Assembly: GCF_021134715.1 (NCBI RefSeq) | Contig: NC_060026.1 | Span: 3,162,001 to 3,226,000 of the forward strand | Source: Daphnia pulex | Lineage: Eukaryota > Arthropoda > Branchiopoda > Diplostraca > Daphniidae | Direction of reading: 5' to 3' | Length of the DNA stretch: 64,000 nucleotides | Shown here: in pieces, positions 1-13,368 of the stretch | Layout of the letters: the number at the start of each line of letters is the position of its first letter | Position numbering within the stretch: position 1 is the stretch's first letter | Made by a program: the position numbers and the translations under genes | The notes under the pieces: generated by a model | Database searches by the model: none | What the model was told of the DNA's origin: nothing | The model's input: only the letters and a program-made list of their open reading frames with translations

Positions 1-153
1 TACTCGTGTTTTGTAGTCTTGTTTACGTTTTCAATTGACGTAAGGTGCGTTGTTGCCGCTTTTATTTAATCTGAAGAAAAGTTGCATTTTATTGATAATA
101 ATTGAAAATAATATTCAGTTGGACTAAACATGTATATGTGATTTTCTTTCAAG

Positions 154-3100
154 ATGTTTGGGTGGTACAAGGCTTCAAGAATTTCCGAGGCTGTCCGAAA
201 GCTGCACAACAATTCAAGGTTTTCCAAAATGCTGAAGATTGGTACGCCGTGATTGCTACCAATGCGGTGGAAAACAACACAGAAATTTACTCATTTTCTA
301 CGGTATAAATATTTTAAAGTACTCTGCTTTTTTTGCGCATGGTCTAATCATGTTTTTTACAGCTAAACGGATGTGAAAAATTACTCGAAACGCTTCCGAC
401 CCGCCTGGCGTTCGATTTTGAGGTCGTCCGCACTAATGACGTCATACGTATAGTCGTTTTGGAGAAGACCCCAGCCAAATACCCACACAAACGGATTGGA
501 TCTTCAGTTTACACCATTAACTTTGCCACTAATGTGACTATCAGCGCCAACAGAAGAGAAGCGCTTCGCAGCGAAGATCCCACTTGCATCACTTCTTGGT
601 TGTTTACTATTAATTGTATTCAAAACCAAATCCATCTTATAATTATTTGTTTTCGTCTTGAATAGGGAACAGTTTGGAATTCCACACGTCGCTATTTGTA
701 ACGGCAAGAATCGTGATTTTAGAGGAATTGAAAGCTACTGGGCAAAGTCGTATATTTACTGTGCTAGTGGAGGCTATTTTGATCGGTGCGGAGAAATCGA
801 GACACACTTTCCGAAGGCGATCCGACACTTCCGCATATTTTCCAAGCACTATTTAGCTGTTGCCAATTACCCTAACGAAACTGGTACAGATCGATGACTT
901 TACGTTTCCAACTAAATTAAATTCCCTGTCTCTTAAATTTTAGTGGCTGAAGATGTCCCCACTGAAATTCTTCGATATGATCTTGGCTCAAAAATGTATA
1001 AACAGTTGCAGTTTTTGCCAACCAAGGGTGCATCTGATGTGTGCTTCTTGGACATTGGTACGGGACTGAATACCCTCCACTTCCTCGTGGTTGTGAATAG
1101 GCTTACTTTCGGTATGACAGATTCAATTCAGGAAATGCCACGTATTAATGTTTATAATTTCTGATCCGCTTAACCTCAGATTCCACAGGAAAGGGCAATA
1201 ACGATGCCACATCGCATGTTTATAAATTCATTGGCGAAAAATTCGAACCGTTTCAGTCTATTGCTATTGACAGTAAAACGACGGGATGCTTTGCTTATCA
1301 GGTAATTTTGTTTTGTGAAATTCACAGTAATTGATTCCTCATTTTAGCATTTCACTGTATTAGGAGAATGGTGGAAAATCGGCTTTGATATTTTCCACTT
1401 GGTGGGGAGTAGATGTTTATCAATACAATGGATGGCGTTTTGTAAGGGTCGTCCAGTATTCCAGCTTCGCTCTCGGTTCTGGAATCAACACTCTTGGAAC
1501 TCTGAAGATGAATAAGGAGACTTTTATAAGTATTAATATTTTTTAGATAATCAAAGAGGAAAAATACTAACCGGTGTTTTTTTTTCTGCATTGTCTTTTA
1601 GCTGTTGCAAACTCTAATCCAGCAAAATCCTTCAACGACAACTTGTTTTCACTAAAATTCTCTCAACAATTAAACGCCACCCTATCTACCGTTTTCTCAA
1701 AGGGCATGTCAACATGTCATCAACTGAGATCTGAACTTGAAGTCGATCCCTTGAGGCTCATAACGGAATTGTATCCACGTGCCGTTAAGAAGAATGACAC
1801 TGTTATCCAGTTGGGCAAGGTCGATTTCAGTTCTTTGAAAGCTGGTCGCGTCTGGACTAACCAGGTGAGTGTGTCTGCGATGTAAACATTTTTGCGTTGT
1901 TAAAATGAGCGTCTTGTTATTATTAGGTGGTACTGAAATCAAATATGTCGAGATTGGGAGCTACTCAAGTGATCCAGCTGAAAAGACTTGGTAATAAAAT
2001 GGAACAGCTAGGCCTTAAACTTCAGGCATTGACGAAACGCTTTAAACAAGCCATGCGAACCAATGGCGACTACGTCATTCATGGTATATAATATTTCTTC
2101 TCTTGATTCACTTACTATTTTGCTTAACAACTAATATTTCTTTTCTATAGGAAACGTTCATTTCAAATCCCTCGTAAGCACATGTCGAGGCTCGGATAAA
2201 CTATCTGAAGGATGTGTTTTTGAAAATGTTACCGCAAAAACCATCAACTCCGTTGATATCGCGGATACCTACCATCAGGCCGTCATAGACTCCGACAAGC
2301 CAATTTCTTCTCTCAAAACAAAGCGTCTCGAAATTCGCAATGGACACCCAATCAAAACAGTTTCCTTATCCGGCCGTGGAATCAAAGAATACATCACAGT
2401 GGACGAGGATCTTAAATTCCCAGACAAAATCAGAATTGAAGGAAATTTGCTTGTGAATGGCCATCTCGGCGTCAAAGGACTGGTTGACGAACGCGAGATT
2501 TCACCTAATTCTTTACTTTTACGGCAAGGCATTCAACATCTCAACTGTAAGTCGATCACATAAATGCCAATTTATTAAATTATCTCAGCTAAATATTTAT
2601 TTTATCTGTTTTAGGGACGCTGAAGACTACCGATGTTCATCTTAAAAATCTGAAGGCCCATTCTATAAACGGAAGAAATATTAGTCATTTATACCAAAAC
2701 GCCATTTCAAACACAGGGAATTTCACTTTGCTTCAGCCAAAATTCTTCTCTTCACTTTCCGTTTCCAAGCTTGATCTAAATGGATTAATCAATCAAATCA
2801 ACCTCACAATTTTGGAAAGTAATTCAATGAAATTAGTTGGAGGTCAAGTTGTCACAGGTAGACGTTTACGTTAACAAGCTGAGACGAAGCTGATCGAGTT
2901 CTTAATTTATTCCTTTCCATTTGTTATTTTTTACTTCACTATAGGCATCCATGGATACCTTAATGCTCACCTTGGGCGAGTCGTTCTGAACGGTTCGTTA
3001 AATGGAAAACAGTTTCCGGCAGATTTTGTTTCTGTTGGCAAAAACGATCAACTGAAATTCAAGAAGTTGCAACTCACTCAAGACGCAGCGATGGTTCGCT

Positions 3101-6100
3101 TAACAGTCACCGGGAATATTGACGACATGCGTGTAACGAACGGTAGTTGGGGGACTAACTTATTCAAGAAATCAAGCATTCCAAAACAGGTAGAAACGTA
3201 ATAGTATGGCTTATTTTGTTTACTTACCACATTTCTGTTTCCAAGGTGGTCACTGGTAGAAAAAGATTCGAAAATCTCAACTCAAATTGGGACGTTTTCT
3301 CTAAGACGTTCAATCAACGCCCAATGGATGTTTTTACAACAGATAGCAGCCTGTACGGTCACACTGAAGAATTACTTACCTACGGTCTGAGTTTAAAAAT
3401 TGATAACCAAGTGAGACATCGTTTTAACGGTTGTGTCGATTTCTTACAGATTCAGTAACAGTACAAGGAGATGTCACGTTTGAAAAGCCTCTTTCTGTGA
3501 ATGACACGGAAGGTGTTGGCATTCAGATGCTGGAAGAAAACGGAATTTTGTTGTCAACAAAAGATTTCCCACCACTTAGGTCGATAACGTTCAAGGAAAA
3601 TGTCAGGGTAAGAAACAACTTGATTTCTTTGATCAAACTTAAATCTTTAATTACGATTTCTTTTTCCATCTTAGATCAGCGGTGATCTTACCCTCGTAAA
3701 ATTGGATGGGGTGCTTGTGTCTGATTTTATTACTAAAGATAGAAGAATCCCATTCGATTTTAATGGTCGAAAGGAGTTCAGCAATCCGGTATCGATGAAT
3801 CATACTTTCACGCTCCTGTATACCCTTAATGGTTATGATTTGAGAGACTTGTGGAAGAGATCTCTGAAAATTGATGGTGACCAGATGCTTCCGGGCGCCT
3901 TGCTCATAAAGAATGACGTCGACATAGTCAAGTAATTCAGACGTTTTCATTTTCATGTTGCAGCGATTAAATTCCAACATTTTCCTCAGGATCAAGGCTC
4001 AGAACTCGCAACTTGTTTCGTTGACTTCGCATACTGTGTTGACTGGCAGTAAGCACTTCCAAAAGTTACGCATCGAAGGAAATTGGTTTGCTGACACACT
4101 AAACGTAGCTGGTTTATTTAATGATGTGGATATGAGTTCCTGGAAAAGTGATACAGTCCTTAAAACTGGTAAGTTTTTTAAATATTAAAAAATCGCTAGT
4201 TCTCATTTAGCTTTCATTATAACTGAAAAATCGTAATTTTGTTGTTACAGGAGAACATCAAACTATTATTTCACAGAAAAGTCTAATTTCTCTTACTGCT
4301 CAAAATGCGGAAATAGTAGCGATGGACGATCTTGACATTAAACGTCTGTTGGATGTAGTTTTGGTCCATCAACCTGCTACCCTTTATTCCGACATAGTGC
4401 TGAACGGAACGGTTTTCACCAATGGAATAGTCGTAAATGGTAAGTTTGTATGTAAAAATGAGTTGCGGATCATCTTCAAAAAAGATCTAAATTTTAGGTA
4501 ATATCGATGGAGTGGACAGCAATGCTCCATTGAACTGGCTACGCTATGGAGTAAATCAAAATTTATCCGGTAATGTTGAAGTTCGAGGATCGCTGGATGT
4601 AGGTGACTTTCGACAAGATTCTTGGATGGTGAACGGTGTCGATTTGAACGTATTGCTCCAAGATGCAGTTCGTATTAATGACCTTAAAGAGTTTTCCTCC
4701 CTTAAATTTGGTATTTCTCATAATATTCATCTATACTCTTTATTTAAAGCTAATAACATATTCATTGGTGTTTCTTTTTAGATCATATTGTTATAGATGA
4801 CCTGAAAGTGGAAGGCCTTATTCAAGGACATAATGTCACTGAAGAACTCGTTCTGAAAGACTCCGATGTTCATCGAACTATTTCGGGTGTTAAATCCTTC
4901 GCTGGGCCCCTCGTTTCAGACTCGCTTCGCGTGGTAAAAGATCTGAATGGTGTGGATCCAAAGCAAGTGTGTCAGAACCCAATACCTCCCCAAACCTCGA
5001 AATGGATCGTATATGGTAATACCGTTTATTTACAAATTTTTGTGAAATGCCCTAAGCATGATCGAATTTAGGTAATGTGTTAATGAAGCGAGATACCAAA
5101 CTGAACACATCAAAGGTCAATGATCTAATGCTTGGTGAAACAACACGTCATCTATGGCTCAAAGAAGCTAATGTTGACATCAAGCCTCAACAGAAGTTTA
5201 AAGATGTCATTATGAATGGAGTTCTCTCAGAGGTAATTCTAATAAAGCAGCACAAGTTTGAAATGAATTACGAGAATAATATTTTTTCGACTTTGCAGAG
5301 AATAGTTAACAAGGTGAATTTCACGGATTTGAATCGACGATCAGTCAAACTCTCGTCTCTTCCTGAGCAACGCATTAACGCTTTTCATCGGTTCCAATCT
5401 CTGCAAGCTAGTAATATCACAGTCGAGTCGTTAAACAGTTCCCGGATAAACGATATTGATGTCAGTCATATTACGCACGCTGTTTTGCTCCGAGATACGG
5501 AGCAGAATATTTCAAATCCCATTAAGTTCCAGGATGTCATCGCATCGAGTAATTGTTAAAGAGACAATTTTGGTTTCGTTTATTTTGTTTAACATAACCC
5601 CTTGTTTTGGGAATATCAGACGTAACCATGGGCGGTTTGCTGAACGAAGTGGATGTCAACACAACTCTCATGAGAATCGATCGGGGAAATGTGGTAACTG
5701 GCAAGAAATCTGTGAAGACGCTTTCAGTACAAGGTTCCATCGATGTGTGCAACAATTGTTCAGTTGGAACATTCGACATATCAAACTGGGCCTCGAGAGC
5801 TGTGCTTCGTAAAGGCAACTTTACACTTCCAGGAGCAAAATTCGAATCCCTGGTGTTTCAACAGCCTTTGAATTTGAGTGGTACACTTAACAACGTCGCA
5901 GTTAGCCGTGATCATGTGCTTACTCTCTCCGACCAGCAAGAGATGAATGGACCCCTGTCACTTTCTTCGTTGCTTCCTCACAACATGTTGTTTTCAAGTG
6001 AGCAAGTACCACTTTATCAACAATCAACAGAAGGATTCAAAGTGGCTGGGCAATTTACGAAGCTTCAAGTTAATGGATTATATGACGGCATTTCCTTGCC

Positions 6101-7593
6101 ACATTTCTACGATCAATTAGTAAATTTTATTTAATGTTAAAATTTCAAATCAGTGAAATAATAATTGAACAATCTTCCAGGTTCGACGTGATACAATTAT
6201 GGTGTTTTCAGAGCCGGTGGTTCTGTTGAGTTTGATTGCCAGGAATTTCCAAGATTCTTCCACCAATTCTACCATCGGCGATATTATTACGCTACCGTTA
6301 AATGCTACTCACCACGTCGCTGATAGTCCTGTTATTCCTCCAGAGATGCGTCAACGCTCCTTATCTTCTTTGGTCCAGAAAATCAAGCGCGTTGTCTCAC
6401 GTCAGTCAGTTGAACTCAGGTTCTTTGAAGAAATGACAGTACCTAGAGCGATACCACGGTCAGCGGATTACATTTATGCCTGGGAGACTCGAGGCGGCGA
6501 AATTGAGCTGTGCTCCTATGATGAAGCGCAGGGAGAGTTATTTTATAGCTCATCAACCTCACCGTTAATGAAGGGCGTGGAGTTGAGTGGCGTTGCATAT
6601 CTCAGAGATACTGAAGATTTTGCTGTGGCTGCCCTGAACAGCAGTAGTTCACAAGAAAACCAGGGTTCGTTTATCTTTTCCCCCAGAGCTTCAGGCGAAC
6701 TTGCTAGGCAAACAATCCCTACCAATTTTCCAATTGGCGCTACTGCATTTATGCTTTCCAACAGTTCTTGCTACCTGTTTCTTGAATTGACATCTGATTC
6801 ACTTATTTATTGCCGATCGTTGGGGTCTAACGGAACTTACGACTTGTTTCAGCGCTTACCCACTGTTGATGGCCGACTGGTATGATATAAGTTTTAAAAA
6901 TTATCTGTTGATAGAATACTAGTATTATTTTTCTTGCAGGTTACAGTCGGTTACCATTACAGCACGGGATTACCTCTACTGACCATTGCAAGTGTAGCAC
7001 AGCGAGGATACGGTCACATTACAGTCTGGAATTTCAATGTTACAAGCCGATGGTTTCAACCCTGGAAAACAATAGTCACCTTACAGATAGTTGCCTTGGA
7101 TTGTGTCTGCAACGAGGCTCAATGTCTTTTGGTCACCGTTGCACCTTCTAAACCGGCAGCCATTCCTGGTCAAGTTATTGTTTGGAGGTAATATAGAAGA
7201 AATAGTGGGTAAACAAGTCCAATGTAATCAATCCTGTTTGTCGAATCTATCTCTAGTTTGAATGATGTTGGACCTCCGACAAGATTACAGAGAATCACGT
7301 TTTCTGAGCCCATCGACGCTAAATTCTCTCGATTGCCGGACGGGCGTCTAACATTAATGGTTCTTCAGACTAACGGTGTTGACAATGTTTCCGTTTACGT
7401 TTGGAGAGGCCTTTTGCAATTCCAACACGACACTACTGTCCGAGTTCCCGGAGCGAAGTTTCTTCAACTGATTTCTAATGACGCCAAATTGATGCTTGCC
7501 TTATCTGTTACCTCGTCGATCGTTACTGAATTGCCCTATGGCCCGTTGAGAATGTTCCGTGCCCAATTTGTTGGTCAAATATCCACTAATTAA
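154..7593 (+). CDS. Large EAR-like/repeat extracellular protein, 5' partial
   Basis: I do not recognise this gene by name. It is a many-exon gene; the first exon seen begins at 154 after a splice acceptor, in mid-codon, so the start lies upstream, possibly outside the window. The last exon is 7258-7593 and ends in TAA. The first 1.5 kb encodes segments such as EDWYAVIATNAVENNTEIYS and KFEPFQSI, which look like EAR/EPTP-type beta-propeller blades. Similar blades return at 6400-7590 (for example VDNVSVYVWRG). Between about 2.2 and 6.1 kb there are tandem units with the pattern V/L-x-G-x-K-x-F, then L-x-V-x-G, then L-N-G-V-D (TGRKRFENL at 3253, LTGSKHFQKL near 4040, ISGVKSFAG near 4877, VTGKKSVKTL near 5695). 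Many N-x-S/T sites suggest secretion. Insect eggshell/terminal-system proteins of the fs(1)Nasrat type are one possible relative, but I cannot confirm that. Confidence 0.75.
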
Positions 7594-7900
7594 CTAATCC
7601 CTGAGTCCCTTTGCTTCTAGTCATTTTCGTTGTAATTTATTTTCTTTGTTTTTGAAGGGTCCTTGTTAAAATGCAAACTGTATGTCCCTTGAAAGAAAGG
7701 TATAAAAGATTAGAGGCTTTCAATTGTTTCCAGACTTATTCCGGATGCTACCCCTTTTCGAGTTCATTTTATTTTATATTTTTTGTTCTTTTGTAGGCTG
7801 AATTTGAACTAGGAAACAAATGCTTAGCATATTTAATTTCTTTTAAAATCAGGTTTTGTCCCCTGTCGGGGCTTCAATAAAGGTCGAGTGAAATTTGTTA
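7594..7900 (+). other. 3' UTR with poly(A) signal
   Basis: AT-rich sequence directly after the stop codon of the large repeat protein. An AATAAA hexamer lies at 7876-7881 and is the likely poly(A) signal. No other gene is visible in this stretch. Confidence 0.6.
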
Positions 7901-8904
7901 GAAAGAAAAGGTGACGTCCGAAGATGGAATTTGTTAATTTCTTTGGAGTCCAATGAGAGTCTTTTTACAGACCGCTGACTTCCAATGGGAAAGAACCCAA
8001 AATAGGTGACTAGGGACTACGAAACTCTTGCAATTACGGACTGGAGTTACTCAGCATAGACGCATGATTTGACTCAAAGAAGAAAGAAGGGTGATCTTGT
8101 CACTTTTTATGTCATTACTCATTAGAAAGCCAAAGGAAAAGAAAATTAAAGTAATCAGAACTGAAATCAATTATCAAACGCAAAAATTTATTCTAAAGGA
8201 TAAGTCTCTCAATCCCTCAAATCTCTTTTACACCCATTTATTTTCCTTTGATTCCCTTCGTAAAAGCGGAAAGAGAAATTCGCGCTTCTACAAATAGGTT
8301 TTTGAGAGGTCGCGCCGTCAACAATTCAAAATGTTGGATGAGCTCAAAATTTTGGCCACTAGGTGGCTTGTTTTGTTTACTTCGTCGTTTGCATAGATTT
8401 TGATGTCGTCTGTTCTTGTTTAGAACAGATTGCTACTCCTATATTGTGTCTTTGAATATTGAAACAAATAATTAGGGATTTGGAATGTGGTTGTGAATTT
8501 AAATAAGTGTTGGGATTGAAAGATAAGTGCTGAGGATCACAAGAATAAAACGACTGCCAGATCTAATGTGCAAACCAGGTTGGTTGAAAAGTTTTCAGTG
8601 TCCCATAATACTAATTGATAGCCTTTACTGTTTACATGGTTTTTTGGTTTACTTATTTTGGGGAAAGTTCCAAAATAGTGCATAATATTTCAATGTCTGC
8701 TCTTGTTTACCTAAAAATTAGCAGTTTTCCTTGGCACATTGAAATTATCAAAGAAGGAGGGCATTCAGATGGAACCAGTAGTTATTTTCTTTATTTTGTA
8801 CCAGTCCTTTTAATTGACATCAGTCTGTGGCATCAAGAAAGATTTCCAAGAATATTGTAATGAAAATCATGGGTGGTTGGTAATCTTTTCCTTTAGTAAA
8901 TGGT

Positions 8905-8920
8905 GGCCCTGAAAAGGGCC
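8905..8920 (-). terminator. Histone mRNA 3' stem-loop (H3, left copy)
   Basis: Read on the minus strand it is GGCCCTTTTCAGGGCC, a perfect 6-bp stem with a 4-base loop, 34 bp past the H3 stop codon. This is the canonical SLBP-binding processing element of replication-dependent histone mRNAs, which lack poly(A). Confidence 0.95.
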
Positions 8921-8953
8921 GATTGGTAAGTCAAAAGGGATTTTAAAAGTCGC

Positions 8954-9605
<652 letters not shown>

Positions 9606-9829
9606 CTATACTGAAAATGAATACAAAATGGCTGAGCCTTGCGGCTATTGTACCTGCTTGATAATGATGCAACATGTCCAATTCTCACCCAACCTCTACA
9701 CCACCGCATTGACAGTTTTACACGTTATGTTCCCCGCGACCTTCAAGCGTGAAGGACATGCAAACCGGCCGGCCCGTCTGTAGGTTGAACTCTACAATGG
9801 CAATTGAAAAATAATTAATAAACACTGCA

Positions 9830-10905
9830 TCAGTTGGAACATGTTGAAAATATATAGTACCTCTGCATACAAAGGATCGACATAGCCGTGGTTACCTACC
9901 GCGGCTGCTAGGCCAGAGCCGTACTTTCGTTGAGATCCGAATGAAAACTTGCCAAACCAAAATCGGCCAAAACAGCTCGAACGACTCTTCGTTCGTCATC
10001 CCGTTGCAGTAAAACATTGGTGGATTTCACGTCGCAGTGGACCATAACTGAACCGCCCGGCTTCTGCTGAGTGGAATGCAGTAGATGGAGAGCCTCGCGG
10101 TGAGATGGCGAGCGAATCGTTTGTGTAGCTATCAGCATAATTTAATTCACGTCTAATTTTAATTTGCTGTTATTTACTTGGACACCGAAAAGACAGTCGA
10201 AAAGAGCCCTTCCGTTGGCGAATTCAAAGATGAGCGAGACTCTAATCGATGCTTCACCATCACTCAATTCGTTATCCGTGCAAAGACCGAGCAGTCCAAT
10301 AATAATTGCGGTGCTGGACAGCTTAAAGGGCTTCAACCTCTCGTTGAATCATCTTGACGAACGATCGAGCCTCGACGACTGTGCTGCAAGGCCAAGGAGA
10401 GCGGATTTTCGGTTATCTTTCCAATTCGACGACGGTTGACAACGACAGCTCCGGTTGAGGCGATCACATTGCTCAATCGGACTTGCAGAAGATCAATTTC
10501 ATTCAGAATTTTAGAAGAGACAGAAGATGAGGTCAGGAACACACAAAGTTCGGCTTCTTGCTCCGGTGAAAAATAGCTGCAGATATCGATTTGTCGATGA
10601 CGACCTGCTGGCTTTTAATTCCACTGGGAGGAACAGCCTGTTTGGCTTTGGCTTCCTGCAAACTAATCTCCAATTCCTGAATCTTCTTCTGCAGTTCCAG
10701 CATCCGCTATAGATCTTCCAACTGAGAAACTCTTTCTTTTGAATCCAAACGTTCCACTGGCTCCGGTTGATTGATTTGTGAAGGCAGTGAAACGAGAACT
10801 GGAATATATATAGGTGATGCATAGACATTTGAATAGCTTGTGATTGTTGATGATGTGGCCGAATATCCCGATGGAACATTTTGGCATTCTAAAAGAAAAA
10901 AAAAT
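9830..10905 (-). pseudogene. Decayed protein-kinase gene with coiled-coil N-terminal part
   Basis: Reading leftward on the minus strand, pieces of one protein appear in different frames. First comes a coiled-coil-like stretch (RMLELQKKIQELEISLQEAK, near 10700-10640), next a helical region (SPEQEAELCVFLTSSS, near 10560), then a kinase alpha-C and beta-4 region (REVEALKPF, IIIGLLGLCTDN, near 10350-10270). The catalytic loop HCDVKSTNVLL follows near 10040, with DFGLA near 9960 and a GYVDPLYAE activation-segment end near 9880. There is an in-frame stop after SQLEDL and at least three frame changes, one just after DLNEST. The catalytic loop has HCD in place of HRD. The layout fits a decayed copy of a Pelle/IRAK-like or plant-like-loop kinase; the exact family is uncertain. 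Confidence 0.65.
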
Positions 10906-12195
10906 TAAATAATTAAATGTTATGAAACATAACAGAACTATGTGGTATGTGCCAAGAGCAGTAAACGAGAAATCAATGGAATATTTACAAAATGAAGAAG
11001 GAATCATGTTTTTATCCATTTAGCGATCAAGTGAAATTCTCATGATAGGATAGGTTGAAAACTAGGCAGTTAAAAATAGAAAAAGAATAGCATAGCAAAA
11101 TGTTCACCGAGTGAAATTCCAGTTCATTCACGGTTACATTTGCTCCAGAGCGTACATTACGGAAATCAGACTATTAAGTGAATGAAAAAGGAATTCGGCT
11201 TTCCAAATTGTTAAATGCGTGTGGGAACCACATCTTGACCATAATAAGGTTGGCTATGCAAATATAAGAAACAAGTTTTAATTTCTCTACCAGGAGCATC
11301 TGATTGCCTACTCGTGTTTTACAAGCAGACAGGGGAGGAGTTAGGTTAATTAGGCTATCCTTTTTAGTTGGGTATGAGCTAGAATTTGTCTTTAGACATG
11401 AGAACAAACCCCGAAAAAATCCATCCAGCAAGTGAGCAAACAACAGGAAAAGCATTTTTAGGGTTTTCTATCTAATTATACTATAGGCCTACAACCTTAA
11501 ATATCGTAGAAATAAAATGAAATGTTGGTCAAATAACTACCTCGCAAATAGAATTTCCTAAAATTTTGGAAAACACAGCTTGAATTGGATTATTTTGTCA
11601 CAAGCGACCAGAAGTCACGAGGTCACATGAAACATTCAGCTGAAGGAATTATCTGAAAAATTAAATCAAGAATGAAATCAGAATCCACATGGTGTGTTAT
11701 CTATTAAATCTTTTAAAATCTATCCATCCCAACCTTCAGAATGAAGAAAACCATTTCTCAATTGGTGTAAACTCTTCTTTACAGCCATTCAAGTTCTTTT
11801 TCAAGTTGGTCGAAAGGTGTCGTGGTAAAATGAAATACCAGATACTTCGTGCTAGTGATTGGTGCTATTTTCCATTAAAAATAAACAAAAAAAATCCGAA
11901 TCAGTGAGAATGAGAATTATCGACAGAATCGCTGTCACACCACCCGCAACCAACAAACAACAAGCCAAACGGCGACCATGTTGAATTTCAACTAGAGCTA
12001 AGGGGGAGTGGGCAAGGTTGCCTGAATTAACAAGGTGGATCATAAACTGATACTGAATTCAGACATTGATTAAGATATTTATAAATCTGTACAATAACAT
12101 GTAAAATTTGTAATCGAGTTTTTCTCTCAGTCAGAAACGAAATAATGTGCGAAATATAGCATTTAGCAAATTCCTTTTTTCTAGAATAAATTGGT
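10906..12195. other. Intergenic, nothing recognised
   Basis: AT-rich sequence between the kinase relic and the H2A 3' end. Only short open frames without recognisable domains are present. No RNA gene or repeat was recognised. Confidence 0.5.
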
Positions 12196-12211
12196 GGCCC
12201 TGAAAAGGGCC
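12196..12211 (-). terminator. Histone mRNA 3' stem-loop (H2A)
   Basis: On the minus strand this reads GGCCCTTTTCAGGGCC, 25 bp after the H2A stop codon. It is identical to the stem-loops of the other histone genes here. Confidence 0.95.
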
Positions 12212-12235
12212 GTTTGTTTAAAGACGGGGGAAAGT

Positions 12236-12616
12236 TTAAGCCTTGGCGGGTTTGTCGGTCTTCTTGGGCAAGAGAACGGCCTGGATGTTGGGCAAAACAC
12301 CACCCTGAGCGATGGTGACACCGGAGAGAAGTTTGTTCAACTCTTCGTCGTTGCGGATGGCCAATTGCAAGTGACGAGGGATGATGCGGGTCTTCTTGTT
12401 GTCACGGGCGGCGTTACCGGCCAACTCGAGGACCTCAGCGGCCAAGTACTCCATGACGGCAGCCAAGTAGACGGGGGCACCGGCACCGACGCGCTCAGCG
12501 TACGATCCTTTGCGAAGCATTCGGTGGATACGACCGACGGGGAATTGAAGTCCGGCCCTGCTGGAACGGGTCTTTGACTTTCCCTTGACTTTGCCTCCTT
12601 TGCCACGACCAGACAT
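12236..12616 (-). CDS. H2A: Histone H2A, canonical
   Basis: Intronless, 126 residues. It starts [20 protein letters not shown] and holds the H2A core ([20 protein letters not shown], acidic-patch residues in NDEELNKLL). It ends KKTDKPAKA with no SQ(E/D) tail, so it is canonical rather than H2A.X or H2A.Z. It pairs with H2B to form the nucleosome dimer. It is transcribed divergently from H2B (12951) across a 334-bp promoter. Confidence 0.98.
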   Translation of the reverse strand: MSGRGKGGKVKGKSKTRSSRAGLQFPVGRIHRMLRKGSYAERVGAGAPVYLAAVMEYLAAEVLELAGNAARDNKKTRIIPRHLQLAIRNDEELNKLLSGVTIAQGGVLPNIQAVLLPKKTDKPAKA

Positions 12617-12950
12617 GTTAAGATGTAGAGTAAGTAAACGCGGTTCCTACAATCAAGGAACGAGTGATGTATACAATTTGAAAAATCGACGTTTATATAG
12701 TCGCTTGATGTCGGATTCAGAATGCAATTTTGGTAGCCAATCGGTAAACTTTTATTTGCCCCGCCTTTCTTTCATGTCTCCCCTGATTGTGTTACTAGCT
12801 CCGCCCCCGAGTGAACATCTGCTGCTACACGTAAGTCTCTGGAGACGCGAGTTTTGGCTACCATCAAGTAGTGAGGGGGAGCCAGCTTCAATATAAAGAC
12901 GAAATTTGAAGAGTCGGTCGTTACTTTCTCAGATTTACTCAAGTCCTAGA
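12617..12950. promoter_or_regulatory. Divergent H2A/H2B promoter
   Basis: A TATA box for H2A on the minus strand (CTATATAAAC, about 12691-12700) and one for H2B on the plus strand (ATATAAAG, 12891-12898) face outward. A CCAAT box at 12737-12741 lies between them. The layout is typical of paired core-histone genes and implies shared S-phase control. Confidence 0.8.
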
Positions 12951-13322
12951 ATGCCCCCCAAAGTAAGCGGAAAAGCTGCGAAGAAGGCCGGCAAGGCCCA
13001 GAAGAACATTGCCAAAGGAGACAAGAAGAAGAAGCGCAAGAGGAAGGAGAGCTACGCCATTTACATCTACAAAGTCTTGAAGCAGGTCCACCCCGACACT
13101 GGCATCTCCTCCAAAGCCATGACCATCATGAACAGCTTCGTCAACGACATTTTCGAGCGCATCGCTGGAGAGTCGTCCCGTCTTGCCCACTACAACAAGC
13201 GTTCGACCATCACTAGCCGGGAAATCCAGACGGCCGTCCGTCTGCTCTTGCCCGGTGAGTTGGCCAAGCACGCCGTGTCTGAAGGCACCAAGGCAGTCAC
13301 CAAGTACACCAGCACCAAGTAG
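12951..13322 (+). CDS. H2B: Histone H2B
   Basis: Intronless, 123 residues, starting [12 protein letters not shown]. The ATG at 12951 is chosen over the in-frame ATG at 12906: the upstream stretch is leader sequence and H2B proteins start MPPK. The lysine-rich tail ([12 protein letters not shown]) is followed by the H2B fold ([20 protein letters not shown]) and ends AVTKYTSTK, which includes the C-terminal lysine targeted for ubiquitination in this family. It is paired head-to-head with H2A. Confidence 0.98.
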   Translation: MPPKVSGKAAKKAGKAQKNIAKGDKKKKRKRKESYAIYIYKVLKQVHPDTGISSKAMTIMNSFVNDIFERIAGESSRLAHYNKRSTITSREIQTAVRLLLPGELAKHAVSEGTKAVTKYTSTK

Positions 13323-13352
13323 ATTGTTCATCTCGGTCCCTTCCAACCAATC

Positions 13353-13368
13353 GGCCCTTTTCAGGGCC
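13353..13368 (+). terminator. Histone mRNA 3' stem-loop (H2B)
   Basis: GGCCCTTTTCAGGGCC on the plus strand, 30 bp after the H2B stop codon. Confidence 0.95.

Noticed and set aside
8615-8860. 81-codon frame in the left inverted-repeat arm
   Set aside because: Not kept open in the right arm, no recognisable domain, AT-rich.
12191-12577. Open frame antisense to H2A
   Set aside because: Fully explained by the H2A gene on the other strand; no domain.
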